This document shows, piece by piece, positions 24,201-34,014 of a stretch of DNA of 64,000 nucleotides (its first letter is position 1; each line of letters starts with the position of its first letter). This DNA is from JAVKMO01 sp031539345 (GTDB lineage: Bacteria > Bacteroidota > Bacteroidia > Chitinophagales > Chitinophagaceae): contig JAVKMO010000014.1 of NCBI GenBank assembly GCA_031539345.1, positions 1 through 64,000 of the forward strand, read 5' to 3'. A model generated the notes under the pieces. The model made no database searches and was not told where the DNA came from. It saw only the letters and a list, made by a program, of their open reading frames with translations. Made by a program: the position numbers and the translations under genes.

Positions 24201-25157
24201 ATGAAAAAAAATCATTTTAAAATTCTTACTCTTTCTACACTAACAAGCATTGGTTTATTCTTTGCAAATTGCTCAAAATCGACAGCAGATGATGAGATAA
24301 CAGAAACAACCATCGACAATGTTACTACCTCTACCTCTGTAGCAGACGCGGCGGCTTCTGATGTCAGTAGCAAATCGTTTGATGGAGCAACTTTAATTAC
24401 CAATCCCGCAGCAGGAAGGACAGTGGACTCAAGCACAATTGGAACGTATAAAATCACAGAAGACAATGGTGCTATTATTACAATTACAAAAACAAATGGC
24501 GATTATCCTATTACCATCAACAGAGATTTTACAAAGATGAAAGGAACAGATGCTGATGATAATTTAAAACGTGGAGGCATTATGATAACCGTATATACCG
24601 GAAAAATTAGAGGTGCAAATGCAACAAAGGGAGCAACGGCAACAACAACATTTGAAAATTACAAAATAGACTCTGTTTTGATTAGTGGCACTGCGGTTTT
24701 AACAAACACTTCAACAATCGATACGCCTTCATTTACATTACAAGAAAAAGATTTTAAAATCACACTTGCCACTGGTGAAGTGTTAACAAGAAATGGCACA
24801 TTAACCACAAAAATGGTGGCAGGTTCAACAACATTAGTGAGAACTGATGATGTATTTGAAACAACTGGAGAATTAAATGTTTCAAGTAGCACAGGGGCAA
24901 CATGGACAACCACAATTGCTTCAAGCAATCCCGTTGTTCGATTAGGTTTATGTAAAGGCGGAAGAAAAATCAATTCTGGCACAGTAACACTTTCTGTTAC
25001 AAAAGGTGGAACAAAAGTGGAAACAACGGTTAATCATGGTGAAAAAACAGTTGGTCGCGGTACTTGCACCCCCCTAAAACCAAAAGTAAAATTTACCCTC
25101 AACGGCAAAGGAATCGATAAAGATAAAGCAACAGGAAAGTTTGATTTTAATGGTTAA
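24201..25157 (+). CDS. Lipoprotein of unknown function
   Basis: This 318-aa protein has a lipoprotein signal peptide (lipobox FFANC, cysteine near residue 24, followed by SKS). The mature part is very rich in threonine and strand-forming residues (ITITKTNGDYPITINRDF, TRNGTLTTKMV) and ends in KVKFTLNGKGIDKDKATG, which suggests a repetitive beta structure. No family was recognised. It has its own terminator and lies downstream of tRNA-Arg. Confidence 0.75.
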   Translation: MKKNHFKILTLSTLTSIGLFFANCSKSTADDEITETTIDNVTTSTSVADAAASDVSSKSFDGATLITNPAAGRTVDSSTIGTYKITEDNGAIITITKTNGDYPITINRDFTKMKGTDADDNLKRGGIMITVYTGKIRGANATKGATATTTFENYKIDSVLISGTAVLTNTSTIDTPSFTLQEKDFKITLATGEVLTRNGTLTTKMVAGSTTLVRTDDVFETTGELNVSSSTGATWTTTIASSNPVVRLGLCKGGRKINSGTVTLSVTKGGTKVETTVNHGEKTVGRGTCTPLKPKVKFTLNGKGIDKDKATGKFDFNG

Positions 25158-25178
25158 TAAAAAGGAACAATAAATGCG

Positions 25179-25209
25179 AAAGAGCAGCGATTATCGTTGC
25201 TCTTTTTTT
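25179..25209 (+). terminator. Rho-independent terminator after the 318-aa lipoprotein gene
   Basis: AAGAGCAGCGA pairs with TCGTTGCTCTT, with a TTA loop and one mismatch, followed by T residues. Confidence 0.8.
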
Positions 25210-25219
25210 ATGAAAAAAA

Positions 25220-26143
25220 GTGGATAAGTGTTGGCACATTGATAGCACGAACAAGCTACTTTGCACGCATTACAATTTAAACATCAACGGCATGATATGG
25301 GGATTATTGGCAGTTAGCCACAAGGATGAAAATGATGCCATAGTTTTTTCTGAATTCCAAAATATTGACCACGTTTTTTGTGTCAAGAACACAAATGAAA
25401 TTTTACTTGACGGATTAAAAAAAAATCATTTTGAATCGTTCCTTTCTTTAGTTGATGGTTATGTTGTGTATCAAAACAACATTTCAACTGAAGACGACTT
25501 TTTGCTCTTCAACAAGTTTGTGCAAGAAGGAAAACCAGTTTTATACATCGTTCAAAAAATGCCAGAATTTAAAATGGCAAAAAAAATAAATGACTTACTC
25601 CAAGAGGCAAAAATTCATTTTCGATGCGTTGTAAAAAATAATTATGATTGGTTATTAGCAATTTTAGAGCAACAAGAAATAACGAATCCACACTTAATCA
25701 AGATTCAAATCGAATCGCAAGAGGCGACCAACCCTTCTGATATTTGGAATCCCTATTTATCTTTGATACAACATTTCTTTACGCCACAAACACCCGTTCA
25801 AATTGAACACAACAGTGGCTTATTTCATTTTCATATGAGCCTTAAACAATCTCATATTTATTTCTCTTTAGATTCTATCAATCATAGCCCTCAAACATCT
25901 TTGATTTTCTATATAAGCAATAAAGACACTTGCCTAAAACTTGAAATTAAAAACAGTATAGCAACAATTTTTATGCAAAAAAATGGCATACAAAAACCGA
26001 ATCATTCGTTTGAAATCAATCGCTCCTTTTCTATTCAAAATGTGTTACATCAATTTTCGCACACAGAACACAAAAAAGAAAATTTTGGAGCTCATTTTAT
26101 TCATACTGCCATGTTACAAGAACAAATTTTCTCTCATTTTTAA
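25220..26143 (+). CDS. Unrecognised 307-aa protein
   Basis: I do not recognise this protein. The only start upstream of the main body is GTG at 25220. The first in-frame ATG is at 25292. The N-terminal half alternates strands and helices in a Rossmann-like way (AIVFSEF, HVFCVKN, VDGYVVYQNN, GKPVLYIVQK). The GKPVL stretch recalls the GKHVL motif of Gfo/Idh oxidoreductases, but the glycine-rich NAD loop is absent, so I do not assign it. The C-terminal half has repeated short strands (HFHMSLKQSHIYFSL). It ends 20 bp before the Sco1 gene and probably shares its transcript. Confidence 0.7.
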   Translation: MDKCWHIDSTNKLLCTHYNLNINGMIWGLLAVSHKDENDAIVFSEFQNIDHVFCVKNTNEILLDGLKKNHFESFLSLVDGYVVYQNNISTEDDFLLFNKFVQEGKPVLYIVQKMPEFKMAKKINDLLQEAKIHFRCVVKNNYDWLLAILEQQEITNPHLIKIQIESQEATNPSDIWNPYLSLIQHFFTPQTPVQIEHNSGLFHFHMSLKQSHIYFSLDSINHSPQTSLIFYISNKDTCLKLEIKNSIATIFMQKNGIQKPNHSFEINRSFSIQNVLHQFSHTEHKKENFGAHFIHTAMLQEQIFSHF

Positions 26144-26163
26144 ACCTATTTTCATTTTCTGCT

Positions 26164-26784
26164 ATGCGTAAAAAGACCTTATTTTATCTTGTTTTTGGAA
26201 CGATACTATTGATTGGTTTTTATGTGATGGTGTTATATGACAACCCGTATTTGTCTATCCATCCGCAAAAAAAAATTAGCCGAGTAAAAGACTTTTCATT
26301 TGTATCACAATATGGAGACACGATTACACAACATCATCTTAAAGGGAAAATTGTTCTTGCAGAATTTTTCTTTGCAACCTGTGATGGCATTTGTCCCAAA
26401 ATGAATAGCGCAATGGAAAAAATGCATCAACGCTATGCAATGGATAATCATTTACTTCTTTTATCACATACTGTAGAACCAGAAAAAGATAACATTCAGG
26501 CTTTATTAGCGTATTCAAAACGCTTTGATTTAAAAAATAAAAATTGGCTTTTTCTAACGGGTAATAAACTTGCGTTATACACTCAAGCACGTGAAAGTTA
26601 TCGTTTAGATGACCCAAATAATAATGTAGGTAAAATTGAAGACCAATTTTTACATACACAGTTTGTCGCTTTGGTCAATCATAATTTAGAAGTCGTTGGC
26701 ATTTATGATATTTTATTGCCATCGGAATATGAAAACCTATTGAAAGAAATTGACGGCTTATTAAAACGGATATCCAATACCTAA
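26164..26784 (+). CDS. Sco1/SenC-family copper chaperone-like protein
   Basis: This is a membrane-anchored thioredoxin-fold protein that delivers copper to, or reduces, the CuA site of cytochrome c oxidase. One N-terminal membrane helix (TLFYLVFGTILLIGFYVMVLY) is followed by the CxxxC motif in ATCDGICPKM and the ligand histidine in FLHTQFVAL. The length of 206 aa is typical. Its last 24 bp overlap the 3' end of the convergent tamL gene. No oxidase genes are adjacent. Confidence 0.92.
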   Translation: MRKKTLFYLVFGTILLIGFYVMVLYDNPYLSIHPQKKISRVKDFSFVSQYGDTITQHHLKGKIVLAEFFFATCDGICPKMNSAMEKMHQRYAMDNHLLLLSHTVEPEKDNIQALLAYSKRFDLKNKNWLFLTGNKLALYTQARESYRLDDPNNNVGKIEDQFLHTQFVALVNHNLEVVGIYDILLPSEYENLLKEIDGLLKRISNT

Positions 26785-29100
26785 TTGTAATGCTAAGTTT
26801 TTAAGTTGAAGATTATCAGCGTGTAAAAATTGTTTTGACAATACGTTTTTAATCGGGTCTTTAATTCTTATACCTACATCTAAACGAACAACGATAAAAC
26901 TAAACGCCAAGCGAATGCCCGTTCCACCAGCAATGGCAAGGTCTTTCCATAATTTATTAACATCAAAAACACTCCTTTCTGTTTCTGTTGCAATAAAATT
27001 TCGATTCCAAATATTTCCAGCATCGATAAATAAACAGCTTTCAATTTTGGCGGCATTAATCTTAAAAAGGTTAAAACGATATTCTAAATTTGCTTCTAAA
27101 GCAATGTCGCCATAACGGTCTTTAAAGTCGGTCGTGTCGGACGATGAAGATGTACCCAACCCTAAACGCCCACTGTTCCAAGCACGCATACTGTTGGGAC
27201 CACCAGCAAAAAATTGTTTAAAAAATGGCAGTGTTTTATTGACAATGGAATCTTGTCCATAACTGTAACCATAGCCAGCTTTTATTCTTGCATGCCAACT
27301 TTGTTTGAGAAATTTAATTTGATGAGACAAAGAGCCTGACAATTTCACATATTGAAAAATAGGATATGCGGTTTGAAGACTAATCGGAAATGCCCAAGTG
27401 CTTCCAGACTCTTCTACAAAAATATTCAACACAGAGCTGTAATGTGGTAAACGATTATAAAAAAATTGCTTTGTAATAGATGCGTTTATACCCGCAGTAA
27501 AACCTTCGTTAAACCCATATTTCAAATAAGGATTTTGTGCCTCATTGTCTAAAAAACGCTGTGTTTTATTTAAAAACATAAGCGAAATATAGGTTGGTTT
27601 TACTTCTATTTGAAAATGTTTTTTTTGATTTTCAATGTTCCAACTCAATTTTGCATTGACACTTGTCAGTGTATAAAAATTAATTCTTTCGGTCAATCGT
27701 CCTCCAATAGCATAATCTGAACTAAGAATTGTGTTTGTTGTTTTGTAAATATTAAACGGAAAAAGCCAGGGGATTTTTTGGCTAAAATCTGTATTGATAT
27801 CAATGGTTGCAAATGAAAAATTGCTTGTTGTAATGATACTTTCTAACGCCGCACGAGCAGACACTGTTGTTTCAATGGCTTTTTTAAATGTGTTTTTAAT
27901 CGTAAAAATGGAAGAGAAATTTAAGCCCCACGAGTTTTGATTTACAAAATTGACATCTTGAAAACCCAAGGGAAAAAAATTGTAACTAAACCCAGTTTCT
28001 ACATTAAAATTATACTCAGGTGCTTTTTCTAATAAATAATAAAATGAAATGCGACTATATTTTTTCTGGAACAAAAATGTATCCATTAAATGTTCCGTTT
28101 TTAGATTGATTGTATTCCAAATATTTAACCGATATAAATTCTGAATATTTTGCTGATACGCACTTTCGGTAAAAAATTTCCCTTGTTCTAAATTATTAAA
28201 AAGCCACAACACCTTTGGCTTTAAAATATTATTGTCTTTCGCATACCACACATTTTTAAAACTATCAAAATTGATTTTTTTGTCAATTGTATCTGTCGTT
28301 TTATGATTAGTAATAAAATAAATTTTATCAATAAAAAATTGTTGTAAGGCTGTAGAATCTAGATTTTCTTGATAATAAAAACGGACGTTTACATACTTGT
28401 ATTTACCTCGATATTGATTGATAAGGGTATCTAATTCTACTTTGATATCATCAGTTTTTATTTTGTAATAACCCAGTTCTTTATGTGCTTGGACAATTTG
28501 CCCAATCGTTGTTTCAAGATTGACTGTATTGAAAATTTCACTTTCTATTAAGGTCAATTCATTGTTTGCTTGTTGTTTTTGTAATGATTGCTCAACATCT
28601 TTTGATAAAGAATAGCGAATGGTATTAACGTAATAAGGTTGATTAAATTGAACATTGTAAATAATGTCTGCTCGTGTATAAGTTGATTTTTTTTTGGTTA
28701 CAGTTTGATACGAAATCGTATTATCAAAATAGCCATTCGCATTGATATAATTGTTGATGTTTTGTGCACTGAGTGCAATTTTTAATTCGTCAAATTTCGG
28801 GGGGGCTTTTAAAATATACCAATATGGTAACCGTTGTTTTGCTTTGGGAAACACGCTTTCTTCAATGGATGCATACGCATTACTAATCAATGCATTTTGA
28901 TACGGATTGATGCTTAGGGCGTTCGTGTTTTTGATTGTATTCGTAACAATTAGCGTAGAACCTTGTGTGTAATTTTTTACTGAATAACAAGAAGTCAACA
29001 TCAAGCATAAAAATGCTACAAGGCAATAATAAAAAGCGTAGTTAAACAACTTATTCTTGGTGGTGCTATATTCTTTGTTGTGTATAGTCATAAAAGACAT
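26761..29100 (-). CDS. tamL: TamL-like Omp85-family outer-membrane lipoprotein
   Basis: This is a BamA-related assembly factor of the TamL type, which in Bacteroidota is a lipoprotein. The N-terminus has a hydrophobic segment and a lipobox (LMLTSC, cysteine near residue 38). POTRA-like repeats follow, then a C-terminal barrel with the family segment FFAGGPNSMRAWNSGRLGLG (about residue 635) and a final strand LALQLGIGYPF with a terminal phenylalanine. The length is 779 aa. Two ATG codons nine bases apart could both serve as the start. The partner tamB is not nearby. Confidence 0.9.
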   Translation of the reverse strand: MSFMTIHNKEYSTTKNKLFNYAFYYCLVAFLCLMLTSCYSVKNYTQGSTLIVTNTIKNTNALSINPYQNALISNAYASIEESVFPKAKQRLPYWYILKAPPKFDELKIALSAQNINNYINANGYFDNTISYQTVTKKKSTYTRADIIYNVQFNQPYYVNTIRYSLSKDVEQSLQKQQANNELTLIESEIFNTVNLETTIGQIVQAHKELGYYKIKTDDIKVELDTLINQYRGKYKYVNVRFYYQENLDSTALQQFFIDKIYFITNHKTTDTIDKKINFDSFKNVWYAKDNNILKPKVLWLFNNLEQGKFFTESAYQQNIQNLYRLNIWNTINLKTEHLMDTFLFQKKYSRISFYYLLEKAPEYNFNVETGFSYNFFPLGFQDVNFVNQNSWGLNFSSIFTIKNTFKKAIETTVSARAALESIITTSNFSFATIDINTDFSQKIPWLFPFNIYKTTNTILSSDYAIGGRLTERINFYTLTSVNAKLSWNIENQKKHFQIEVKPTYISLMFLNKTQRFLDNEAQNPYLKYGFNEGFTAGINASITKQFFYNRLPHYSSVLNIFVEESGSTWAFPISLQTAYPIFQYVKLSGSLSHQIKFLKQSWHARIKAGYGYSYGQDSIVNKTLPFFKQFFAGGPNSMRAWNSGRLGLGTSSSSDTTDFKDRYGDIALEANLEYRFNLFKINAAKIESCLFIDAGNIWNRNFIATETERSVFDVNKLWKDLAIAGGTGIRLAFSFIVVRLDVGIRIKDPIKNVLSKQFLHADNLQLKNLALQLGIGYPF

Positions 29101-29299
29101 TGCCAGAAATCGTCATGAACGTTTGTATCCAATTTGATAGAACGTGTCAAATAATTTGCTTAAAAAAAATGATCAAGTGTGCCAAATATATTTTTATTCA
29201 ACGTCTATAAAATCAACTATCATTCTTCATATTAATGACATAAAATGCTTTTTCTTTTTTGGTTGAGTGTAAAAAATAAATTCGCAACAAAAAAAACAA

Positions 29300-30322
29300 A
29301 TGATAACAGACTCTATTATAGAAAAATTAACCGCGAAGGATTTTGAAAGCGACCAAGAAATTCGTTGGTGTCCTGGTTGTGGCGATTATGCTATTCTTAA
29401 ACAAGTGCAAACTATTTTGCCTGAAATCAATATTCCGAAAGAAAAAATTGTATTCATTTCTGGCATTGGTTGCTCGTCTAGATTTCCCTATTATTTAGAT
29501 GTGTATGGTATGCACTCTATCCATGGCAGAGCTGCCGCTATTGCAAGTGGATTAAAAGCTGCACGACCAGATTTGAATGTCTGGATTGTAAGTGGCGACG
29601 GCGATGGTTTATCGATTGGATTAGGGCATACGATGCATTTGTTTCGTAGAAATTTCAACGTCAATTTATTGTTGTTCAACAATCAAATTTATGGTTTGAC
29701 AAAAGGACAATACTCGCCAACATCAGAACAAAATAAAACAACCAAATCTACGCCATATGGCAGTTTAGACCACCCATTCAATCCAATCAAATTGGCACTT
29801 GGAGCTGACGCTAGTTTTATTGCACGTAGCTTAGACCGAAACACTTCACATTTGAGAGAAACTTTGTTACAAGCCAATACACATCAAGGCACTTCTTTTT
29901 TAGAAATTTATCAAAACTGCAATATTTTCAACGATGGTGCATTTGATGTATTTATCGATAAAAATCAAAAAAATCTACAAAGCATTTATTTACAACAAGG
30001 TCAGCCCTTAGTATTTGGTAACACAAAAAATAAAGGTATTGTATTAGACGCTTACAAACCTCGTGTTGTAGATTTAGAAAAAGACGCAATCAGCATCAAT
30101 GACTTGTGGGTTCATGATGAACAAGATATTTTTAAGGCACATATTTTATCTGAATTTTTTAATACTGAAGATTTTCCTCGCCCTTTTGGTGTTTTGTATA
30201 AAAAAGAAAGAACTTGTTATGAACAAGATTTACAAGACCAAATGAATGCCGTAACGACAAAAAAAGGGAAGGGTAATTTGCAACAATTGATTACAGGAAA
30301 AGAAACTTGGCAGATTACCTAA
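29300..30322 (+). CDS. korB: 2-oxoacid:ferredoxin oxidoreductase, beta subunit (KorB-like)
   Basis: This is the thiamine-pyrophosphate-binding subunit of a 2-oxoglutarate (or related) ferredoxin oxidoreductase. The iron-sulfur/TPP features are WCPGCGDY, GIGCSSRFP and the TPP motif GDGDGLSIG...NN (VSGDGDGLSIGLGH, NNQIYGLTKGQ). The length of 340 aa is typical. The alpha subunit korA normally precedes it, but here the upstream neighbour is the divergent tamL and the downstream neighbour is a membrane protein, so korA must be elsewhere or missing. Confidence 0.93.
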   Translation: MITDSIIEKLTAKDFESDQEIRWCPGCGDYAILKQVQTILPEINIPKEKIVFISGIGCSSRFPYYLDVYGMHSIHGRAAAIASGLKAARPDLNVWIVSGDGDGLSIGLGHTMHLFRRNFNVNLLLFNNQIYGLTKGQYSPTSEQNKTTKSTPYGSLDHPFNPIKLALGADASFIARSLDRNTSHLRETLLQANTHQGTSFLEIYQNCNIFNDGAFDVFIDKNQKNLQSIYLQQGQPLVFGNTKNKGIVLDAYKPRVVDLEKDAISINDLWVHDEQDIFKAHILSEFFNTEDFPRPFGVLYKKERTCYEQDLQDQMNAVTTKKGKGNLQQLITGKETWQIT

Positions 30323-30334
30323 TGCACGTATCAA

Positions 30335-31564
30335 ATGGCTTTAAACTATATCTGGATTAGTTTTTTTGTGATTGGGGCAATTAGTGCTTTGTATGAGTTT
30401 TTTATTTTACATCAGCACGATATTTTCCAAACACTTATTACACAACTTTTTGAAACAACAGAAACTGGCGTTCAAATTTCATTCGGGCTTGTCGGTATGC
30501 TGTCACTGTTTATGGGGTTTATGTTAATTGCTGAACGTGCTGGTTTAATCCAAGGTTTATCCAAACTTGTCTCTCCTTTTTTTTCAAAATTGTTTCCATC
30601 TATACCCAAAGATTCTCCCGCAATTGGAAATATGATTTTGAATTTTTCTGCCAATTTATTAGGCTTAGACAATGCTGCAACGCCATTTGGATTAAAAGCA
30701 ATGGAAAATTTACAAGACCATAATCAAAACAAAGATACCGCATCAGACAGTCAAATTTTATTTGTTGTCTTACACGCTTCGGGCTTAACACTCATTCCAA
30801 TGAGCATCATCGCACAACGCGTCATTTTACATTCGGCTCAACCTACAAGCATTTTTATTCCTTGTATGCTGGCAACTTATTTTGCTACAATTGCAGGCAT
30901 TATTTTTGTTGGTATCAAACAAAAATTAAATCTTTTACATCCAATTGTTTTAAGTGTTATTGTGGGGTTAACAACACTTTTAGTAGCGTTTATTTTTTTT
31001 GTGCCTCAACATCAACTTGTTCGTATATCTTCTATTGGCAGTAATTTTTTGATTTTTTTTCTATTTGTTTTTTTCATTCTTGCGGGCTTTAAAAAACGAA
31101 TCAACGTTTTTGAAACTTTTATAGAAGGGGCAAAAAAAGGCTTCCAAACAAGCATTCAACTCATTCCTTATTTAATCGCCATGCTCGTTGCGATTAGCGT
31201 ATTTAAAACTTCAGGCATTTTCAATTTACTTGTTGAAGGCTTGCAAAAGCTATTCCAATTGTTGGGAATGAATACTGATTTTTGTGCTGCATTACCAACC
31301 GCTTTAATGAAACCAATTAGCGGCAGCGGTGCTAGAGCCATGATGATTGACACGATGAAAACGTACGGGCCCGATTCTTTTGTTGGCAATTTAGCCTGCG
31401 TTTTTCAAGGCTCTTCAGATACAACGCTTTATATTGTTGCTTTATATTTTGGCACAGTACAAATCAAAAATATCAGATACACGATTGCCCTTTCGCTCCT
31501 TGCTGATTTAATTGGCATTATTGCTGCAATTATTATTAGCTATCTTTTTTTTCACCCTGCATAG
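30335..31564 (+). CDS. SpmA-SpmB-like nucleoside-recognition (Gate) membrane protein
   Basis: This 409-aa inner-membrane protein has two nucleoside-recognition/Gate domains. The first half resembles SpmA (GNMILNFSANLLGLDNAATP). The second resembles SpmB (ALMKPISGSGARAMMIDTM, FQGSSDTTLY). In sporeformers these are separate spore-maturation proteins. Non-sporing Bacteroidota often carry the fusion, whose substrate is unknown. It starts 12 bp after korB. Confidence 0.9.
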   Translation: MALNYIWISFFVIGAISALYEFFILHQHDIFQTLITQLFETTETGVQISFGLVGMLSLFMGFMLIAERAGLIQGLSKLVSPFFSKLFPSIPKDSPAIGNMILNFSANLLGLDNAATPFGLKAMENLQDHNQNKDTASDSQILFVVLHASGLTLIPMSIIAQRVILHSAQPTSIFIPCMLATYFATIAGIIFVGIKQKLNLLHPIVLSVIVGLTTLLVAFIFFVPQHQLVRISSIGSNFLIFFLFVFFILAGFKKRINVFETFIEGAKKGFQTSIQLIPYLIAMLVAISVFKTSGIFNLLVEGLQKLFQLLGMNTDFCAALPTALMKPISGSGARAMMIDTMKTYGPDSFVGNLACVFQGSSDTTLYIVALYFGTVQIKNIRYTIALSLLADLIGIIAAIIISYLFFHPA

Positions 31565-31673
31565 TCGGTTCTGGCGTTTTTATTATTCTCATGTTATCGT
31601 ATTTTTATACTGCACATCAACAATATAAATAGCTTAGACGCATTACTCATTTTTAGCACTTCATATATCCTTT

Positions 31674-32858
31674 ATGGAACAAACGATACAAGCAAATACA
31701 AACAAAAAAACGGATAGTGGCTGTGGATCTTGCGGCACCCCAAGTTGCAATAAAGTAAACGTATGGAACTGGTTGTCTGACATTCCCGTTGCCACAATGG
31801 AAAACGACTGTCCTTTTGTTGAAGTGTCTTTTCAAAACGGCACACGAAAAGAATATTTTCTGAATGAACATCGCTTAGATGTCAAAACAAATGACTTAAT
31901 TGTGGTGCAAGGCACGTATGGTTTTGATATGGGATTAGTCAGTTTAACTGGGCATTTGGTAACTTATCAAATGAAAAAAAAGAAAATTAATTCATCAGTA
32001 CAAGACTCAAAAAAAGCATTTCGCAAACCAACCGCCGAAGACCTCGTCAAATGGGAACAAAAACCCAAACGCGAACAAACAATATTGATTAAATCAAGAG
32101 AAATTGCAAAATCTTTACAATTAGATATGAAAATATCAACTGTAGAATTACAAGCTGATGGAAAAAAATGTGTATTTTATTTTCTCGCAAACGATCGCGT
32201 AGATTTTAGAGAGTTACTTAAACGCCTTGTAAATGAATTTAATTTGAAAGTAGAAATGAAGCAAATTGGTGCAAGGCAAGAAGCAAGCATGATTGGCGGA
32301 ATTGGAAGTTGTGGCAAAGAATTGTGTTGTAGTTCATGGCTTGATGAATTTAAATCCATCAATATTACGGCTGCACGATATCAGAATTTAAGCATCAATC
32401 AAGTTAAATTAAGCGGTCAATGTGGTCGACTCAAGTGTTGCTTAAATTATGAATTAGACGCTTATGTAGAAGCGATTAATTTATTTCCTAAACACGCAGA
32501 ACTCATTAAAACAAATCAAGGTATTGGCAAACTCATCAAAAAAGACATTTTCAAAAAAACGATGACGTATTATTTTGCTGACAGTACAGTACAAAAAGTC
32601 TTAGACATGGCAGAAGTGCAACGCATTTTAGAAGAAAATAAAAACGGATCTATTCCAACGGCAGTAGCCCTTGTTGCAAGTGAAGGGAAAAATTCAAACA
32701 ATGAGACAACAAAAACAGGAACAGGCTTTGGAAATGTAGAGTCAATTAAATTGGCTGATTTGAGTAAGCGCAATACGAAAAGCAAACACAAAAAACCAAA
32801 TCGATCGTTTGCCAATTCAACAAATAAAAATCCTATGCAGCACAAACCAAACTCATAG
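31674..32858 (+). CDS. PSP1-domain protein (RicT/YaaT-like)
   Basis: This 394-aa protein has a PSP1 C-terminal-type domain, seen in ELCCSSWLDEF and LSGQCGRLKCCLNYE, which carry the conserved cysteines. An N-terminal cysteine cluster (GCGSCGTPSCNK) also resembles an iron-sulfur or zinc site. In Bacillus the RicT/YaaT homologue works with RicA and RicF in RNA maturation. The tail from about residue 325 is low-complexity, basic and asparagine-rich. It is 15 bp upstream of the next gene, so the two are likely co-transcribed. Confidence 0.88.
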   Translation: MEQTIQANTNKKTDSGCGSCGTPSCNKVNVWNWLSDIPVATMENDCPFVEVSFQNGTRKEYFLNEHRLDVKTNDLIVVQGTYGFDMGLVSLTGHLVTYQMKKKKINSSVQDSKKAFRKPTAEDLVKWEQKPKREQTILIKSREIAKSLQLDMKISTVELQADGKKCVFYFLANDRVDFRELLKRLVNEFNLKVEMKQIGARQEASMIGGIGSCGKELCCSSWLDEFKSINITAARYQNLSINQVKLSGQCGRLKCCLNYELDAYVEAINLFPKHAELIKTNQGIGKLIKKDIFKKTMTYYFADSTVQKVLDMAEVQRILEENKNGSIPTAVALVASEGKNSNNETTKTGTGFGNVESIKLADLSKRNTKSKHKKPNRSFANSTNKNPMQHKPNS

Positions 32859-32873
32859 ATACCTGCTCTGTTT

Positions 32874-33488
32874 ATGATCACTACCGTATTACAAAATGCA
32901 ATAGAAAAATATCATCAAAATCGCGATGTGTTTTTGCTATTAGAAACGCTACAAGACGTACAGAAAGTTTTACTTGTAGAAATTAAACAACAGCTTGCAA
33001 CTGAAAAACCCGCCATTGTTACTCCTACAATTACACAAAAATCTTCTATCGCAATTGTCGTGCCTACAAAAGAAAAAGTAGTGCCTCGTCAAGCAGAACC
33101 TGTTATCAATGTTGTGGAAAAAATTATTCCACCAGAAAAGACTACACCACTTGTTACAGAAAATGAAAAAACACTTTCGCTCAACGAACAAATGGAAAGT
33201 CAATTAAGCGTAGAAATTCATCAACGCTTAGACAAGCTACGTATCAACGACATTACAACAGGCATTGACACAAATACAAAATTTGTTTTGATACAAGAAC
33301 TGTTTGACCACAACGCAGATAATTATACCAAAAGTATGGCGACACTCAATCAAATGCAAAATTTACATGAGGCAACAGAATGGATAAAAACAAAAATTAT
33401 TCAAAAACAAAATTTGCCTAAAGACCATACAGCAGTTGAAATTTTATTGCAATTGGTGCAAAAGCGATTTGTCTCAATCAGCTGTTAG
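32874..33488 (+). CDS. Conserved Bacteroidota protein of unknown function
   Basis: This 204-aa protein has a helical N-terminus, a proline/glutamate/lysine-rich linker (about 45-105), and a C-terminal helical domain with the segment INDITTGIDTNTKFVLIQELF followed by TKSMATLNQMQNLHEATEW. That pattern recurs in Bacteroidota proteins of unknown function that I know only as hypothetical. It has no signal peptide or membrane span. Its 3' end overlaps the convergent methyltransferase gene by 11 bp. Confidence 0.75.
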   Translation: MITTVLQNAIEKYHQNRDVFLLLETLQDVQKVLLVEIKQQLATEKPAIVTPTITQKSSIAIVVPTKEKVVPRQAEPVINVVEKIIPPEKTTPLVTENEKTLSLNEQMESQLSVEIHQRLDKLRINDITTGIDTNTKFVLIQELFDHNADNYTKSMATLNQMQNLHEATEWIKTKIIQKQNLPKDHTAVEILLQLVQKRFVSISC

Positions 33489-34014
33489 TTTGACGGACAA
33501 AATCCCACAAACAAATTCCCGCACACACACTCACATTCAAAGAATGTTTTGTTCCGTATTGTGGAATTTCTATGCATGCGTCTATCGAAGAAAAAACTTG
33601 TTCTTGTACGCCATGCATTTCATTGCCAAAAATGAAAGCATATTTTTTATTGGAGTCAAAAACGTAGTTGTGTAATACAATACTTGAAGGTGTTTGTTCT
33701 ATGGCAATGAGTGTATAATTTTTTGAACGCAAAACTTGCAATTGCTCTACAATATCTTTACAATATGTCCATGCAACACTATCTGTTGCACCAAGTGCAC
33801 TTTTATGAATATCACGATGGGGAGGGCATGGAGTAATGCCACATAAAAAAATTTCTTCAATTAAAAACGCATCAGCAGTTCTAAAAAAACTACCTACGTT
33901 TTGCATACTCCTGATATTATCCAAAACTAAAACAAGTGGATTTTTTTTTGCTGCATGAAAATCAGTCATTGACTTTCTACCTAAGTCTTGATTAAGCGTT
34001 TTTTGGTAAGGCAT
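33478..34014 (-). CDS. TrmH/SpoU-family RNA 2'-O-methyltransferase
   Basis: This SPOUT-fold RNA methyltransferase probably acts on tRNA or rRNA. The protein has the three SpoU motifs: LDNIRSMQNVGSFFRTADAF (motif 1), AFIFGNEMHGV (motif 2) and IEIPQYGTKHSLNVSVCAGICLWD (motif 3, including the knot). At 178 aa it is a minimal catalytic domain without an L30e-like N-terminal extension. It follows the SDR gene directly (adjacent stop and start), so the two form an operon. Confidence 0.93.
   Translation of the reverse strand: MPYQKTLNQDLGRKSMTDFHAAKKNPLVLVLDNIRSMQNVGSFFRTADAFLIEEIFLCGITPCPPHRDIHKSALGATDSVAWTYCKDIVEQLQVLRSKNYTLIAIEQTPSSIVLHNYVFDSNKKYAFIFGNEMHGVQEQVFSSIDACIEIPQYGTKHSLNVSVCAGICLWDFVRQTNS

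Noticed and set aside
24659..24982. A 107-codon minus-strand ORF inside the 318-aa lipoprotein gene
   Set aside because: It is a shadow of a threonine-rich coding region, with no start signal or family.
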